43,867 nt of DNA, from positions 1 to 43,867 of the forward strand of contig DASWMP010000399.1 of the NCBI GenBank assembly GCA_036399695.1, written 5' to 3'. Made by a program: the position numbers and the translations under genes. The notes beneath the pieces are model-generated. The model searched no databases. It was given only the letters and a program-made list of their open reading frames with translations, and was not told where the DNA came from. Every line of letters starts with the position of its first letter. Positions within the stretch are counted from its first letter, which is position 1. Origin of the DNA: DASVEE01 sp036399695. Its GTDB lineage: Bacteria; Acidobacteriota; Thermoanaerobaculia; Gp7-AA8. Shown here in pieces: positions 42,350-43,867 of the stretch.

Positions 42350-43693
42350 CCCTCCGCCATCGAGCGGGGGCCGGAACACGAAGGACGGCCGATCGTACGG
42401 CGGCCGCGGCGGATTGTGGACGTGCTCCTCGCGGCAGAAGCCGAGCGGCCGCCGCCCGTGTACCTCCAGGTTGCGCAGGAACGCATCCGGATCGCCGTGG
42501 CGGTAGAAGACCTCGTACAGCCGCAGCGCCGGCCGGTTCAACGTCACCGGCGCCAGGAGGATGACGACGTTCGCGGCGACGGCGATCAGCGTCGCCGCCT
42601 TCGGCAACTGCGCCCGGGCAATGCAGAGGAGGAAGGCGACGAACACCGGCTGGTAGAGCCGCGGGATCCAGTCGCCACGCAACTGCCACCCGTAATATGG
42701 CGGCGCCGCGTTGTTGAAGAGGAAGACCGCCGCGGTCGCGCCGAGGATCAGCAGTTCCGGACGTCCGAGCCGCACCCGCCAGACGGTGGCCAGAAAGAGC
42801 AACGGCAGCACCAGGAACCCGCTGAAGAGGAACACCGCCAGGAAGACGCGGGGCAGGTCCGCCATGTACGCGAGCCACCCCGCTCCATACGGCCCGGCGA
42901 ACCAGGCGCGCACGATCGTCCCGTACGTCGCGGTGTTCGAGTTCACCACCGGCAGCATCGTGAGGTGAAAGACCGTCAGTACGGCGGCCAGCGGCACTAA
43001 CTGCAGGACGCCCGCAATCACCGCGTGCATCCAGCGCCGCCTCAACGCCGGCAACAGCGCCACGGCCGGTGCGAAAAACGGGAAGAGGTCGTACGCCAGG
43101 TAGATGAGCCCGATCAACGACGCCGACGTCACTACCGTCCGCATGTCGCCCGCCTCGTCCAGACGATAGAGCAGGACCGCAATGACCAGCGACCCCGGAA
43201 CGATCGTGGCGTACCCATACGGCAGTCCGGACCAGTAGGTGATGCCCGGCCAGGTGACGAGCAGCCAGAGAGTGGCAATGGCCGCGTTCTCCCCCCACCG
43301 TTTCCTGACGAAGAGCGCGAACAGGGCGATCGCCGCCGCCGTGATCAGCATCGTGGTGAGCAACCCGCCCCAGAGCTCGCCTGTAGCGGCGGTCAACGGC
43401 CACGACAGCACCGGATACAGAACCCGCCGCAAGACGACGCTGAACTGCCACCGTGACGGCTCCGCGCCCCGCACCATCTCCAGCACCGCCAGGTGGTGCG
43501 GGTGGTCGCCATTCACGAGGTAGTGACAGGGCTCGAGGATCAGCGGCTCGGTGACGGTCGCGGCGTAAGGCGCCATCGTCCCCGAAGAGAGCCAGATCGC
43601 CACCAGCAGGAACACCCCGGCAGCAACGCCATGCACGACCAACCGGCGGCTCACCCCGGCAGGATACCGCAGCCAGGGGGAAGCGCTCCGCAT
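42347..43693 (-). CDS. Multi-spanning membrane protein, unknown (GT-C-like topology)
   Basis: The product is 448 aa when started at ATG 43693 (MRSASPWLRYPAGVS); a longer frame to 43729 enters the rRNA terminator region. About 10-11 hydrophobic segments are visible. The periplasmic-looking NGDHPHHLAVLEMV loop after the first segment and the soluble C-terminal tail would fit a GT-C or oligosaccharide-handling protein, but I do not recognise a family. TACACT lies 10 bp upstream of the ATG. It is the first gene after the rRNA operon. Confidence 0.75.
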   Translation of the reverse strand: MRSASPWLRYPAGVSRRLVVHGVAAGVFLLVAIWLSSGTMAPYAATVTEPLILEPCHYLVNGDHPHHLAVLEMVRGAEPSRWQFSVVLRRVLYPVLSWPLTAATGELWGGLLTTMLITAAAIALFALFVRKRWGENAAIATLWLLVTWPGITYWSGLPYGYATIVPGSLVIAVLLYRLDEAGDMRTVVTSASLIGLIYLAYDLFPFFAPAVALLPALRRRWMHAVIAGVLQLVPLAAVLTVFHLTMLPVVNSNTATYGTIVRAWFAGPYGAGWLAYMADLPRVFLAVFLFSGFLVLPLLFLATVWRVRLGRPELLILGATAAVFLFNNAAPPYYGWQLRGDWIPRLYQPVFVAFLLCIARAQLPKAATLIAVAANVVILLAPVTLNRPALRLYEVFYRHGDPDAFLRNLEVHGRRPLGFCREEHVHNPPRPPYDRPSFVFRPPLDGGG

Positions 43694-43703
43694 CTGATCT
43701 CGG

Positions 43704-43709
43704 AGTGTA
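43704..43709 (-). promoter_or_regulatory. Weak -10-like TACACT before membrane-protein ATG
   Basis: TACACT on the minus strand lies 10 bp upstream of the ATG at 43693, with no Shine-Dalgarno between. It is a weak box and the support is mainly by analogy with the other glycan genes. Confidence 0.3.
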
Positions 43710-43727
43710 TGCCGCGGAAACGGCCGC

Positions 43728-43766
43728 AAAAAGCGAAAGGCCCTCAGTTCATCACTGAGGGCCTTT
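43728..43766 (-). terminator. Intrinsic terminator after 5S rRNA
   Basis: A perfect 13-bp stem (43736-43748 with 43754-43766), loop TCATC on the plus strand, is followed on the minus strand by a T-run (43732-43728). It lies just past the 5S 3' end. Confidence 0.93.
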
Positions 43767-43773
43767 CATATTT

Positions 43774-43867
43774 ATCCCGGCGGCGTCCTACTTTCCCACG
43801 CAGTTGCCCGCGCAGTATCATTGGCGATGCAGAGCTTAACTGCCGTGTTCGGAATGGGAACGGGTGT
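43774..43867 (-). rRNA. rrf: 5S ribosomal RNA, 3' part (cut by window edge)
   Basis: Read on the minus strand, the segment contains the conserved CCGTTCCCATTCCGAACACG, GTTAAGCTC and TGGGAAAGTAGG landmarks of 5S rRNA. About 94 bases are present; the 5' end lies outside the window. The 3' end near 43774 is placed by the CGCCGCCGGGAT closing-stem sequence. It implies that an rRNA operon runs into this window. Confidence 0.95.

Noticed and set aside
40725..43451. Minus-strand open frame of 908 codons across three genes
   Set aside because: It is an alternate frame of FkbM, the GT2 fusion and the membrane protein; its Arg/Gly/Ala-rich composition and lack of motifs mark it as a shadow.
37850..43706. 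Shared 13-mer TCTGATCTCGGAG at 37850 and 43694
   Set aside because: The contexts are unrelated; it is short enough to be coincidence and no longer homology is seen.

Overview
The window suggests a high-GC Gram-negative bacterium. Complete spc/alpha ribosomal operons, heptose-type sugar genes and dispersed 7-bp repeat arrays together make me favour an Acidobacteriota-like lineage. That is inference from gene style, not from a marker search. Almost everything from 245 to 25608 is on the minus strand.

Layout. (1) 1-244: three REP-like hairpins (two direct, one inverted) beside a REP-associated tyrosine transposase (245-772). (2) 845-21750, minus strand: one uninterrupted ribosomal superoperon in the order rpsL, rpsG, fusA, tuf, rpsJ, rplC, rplD, rplW, rplB, rpsS, rplV, rpsC, rplP, rpmC, rpsQ, rplN, rplX, rplE, rpsN, rpsH, rplF, rplR, rpsE, rpmD, rplO, secY, adk, map, infA, rpmJ, rpsM, rpsK, rpsD, rpoA, rplQ. 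It has a recognisable promoter upstream of rpsL and an intrinsic terminator after rplQ. (3) 21948-23601: an ornithine cyclodeaminase-like gene, a cupin and a DUF4186 gene, followed upstream by a GT-C membrane glycosyltransferase (23713-25608). (4) 25948-37026: a surface-sugar cassette. It encodes a GmhA-like isomerase, two sugar-nucleotide epimerases, an HddC-like nucleotidyltransferase, a GmhB-like phosphatase, an HddA-like kinase, a transaldolase, a UDP-galactopyranose-mutase-like flavoprotein, glycosyltransferases, a DUF2304 protein and a GT-C protein. Together these can be read as a route from sedoheptulose 7-phosphate to a GDP-activated heptose and on to transfer. (5) 37023-43693: more glycan genes (GT2, sugar O-methyltransferase, Wzx-like flippase, FkbM methyltransferase, a methyltransferase-remnant/GT2 fusion, a multi-spanning membrane protein). 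(6) 43728-43867: terminator and 3' part of a 5S rRNA gene.

Most unusual features. (a) About sixteen loci carry short words repeated with a strict 7-bp (sometimes 9-bp) period, most followed by the reverse complement of the same word series. They fill spacers inside the ribosomal superoperon and also invade coding sequences in phases that stay open. (b) A 21-bp (3 x 7) array of about 15 units separates two convergent genes. (c) Three gene junctions share one architecture: the TAG stop of the upstream gene is the first half of a TAGAAT hexamer placed 7-9 bp before the next start codon, with no Shine-Dalgarno sequence. This suggests leaderless transcripts launched from a stop codon that doubles as a -10 box. 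Other glycan genes have TATACT or TATCAT 6-8 bp before the start. (d) The REP hairpins show a covarying stem pair and a loop complementary to downstream sequence.
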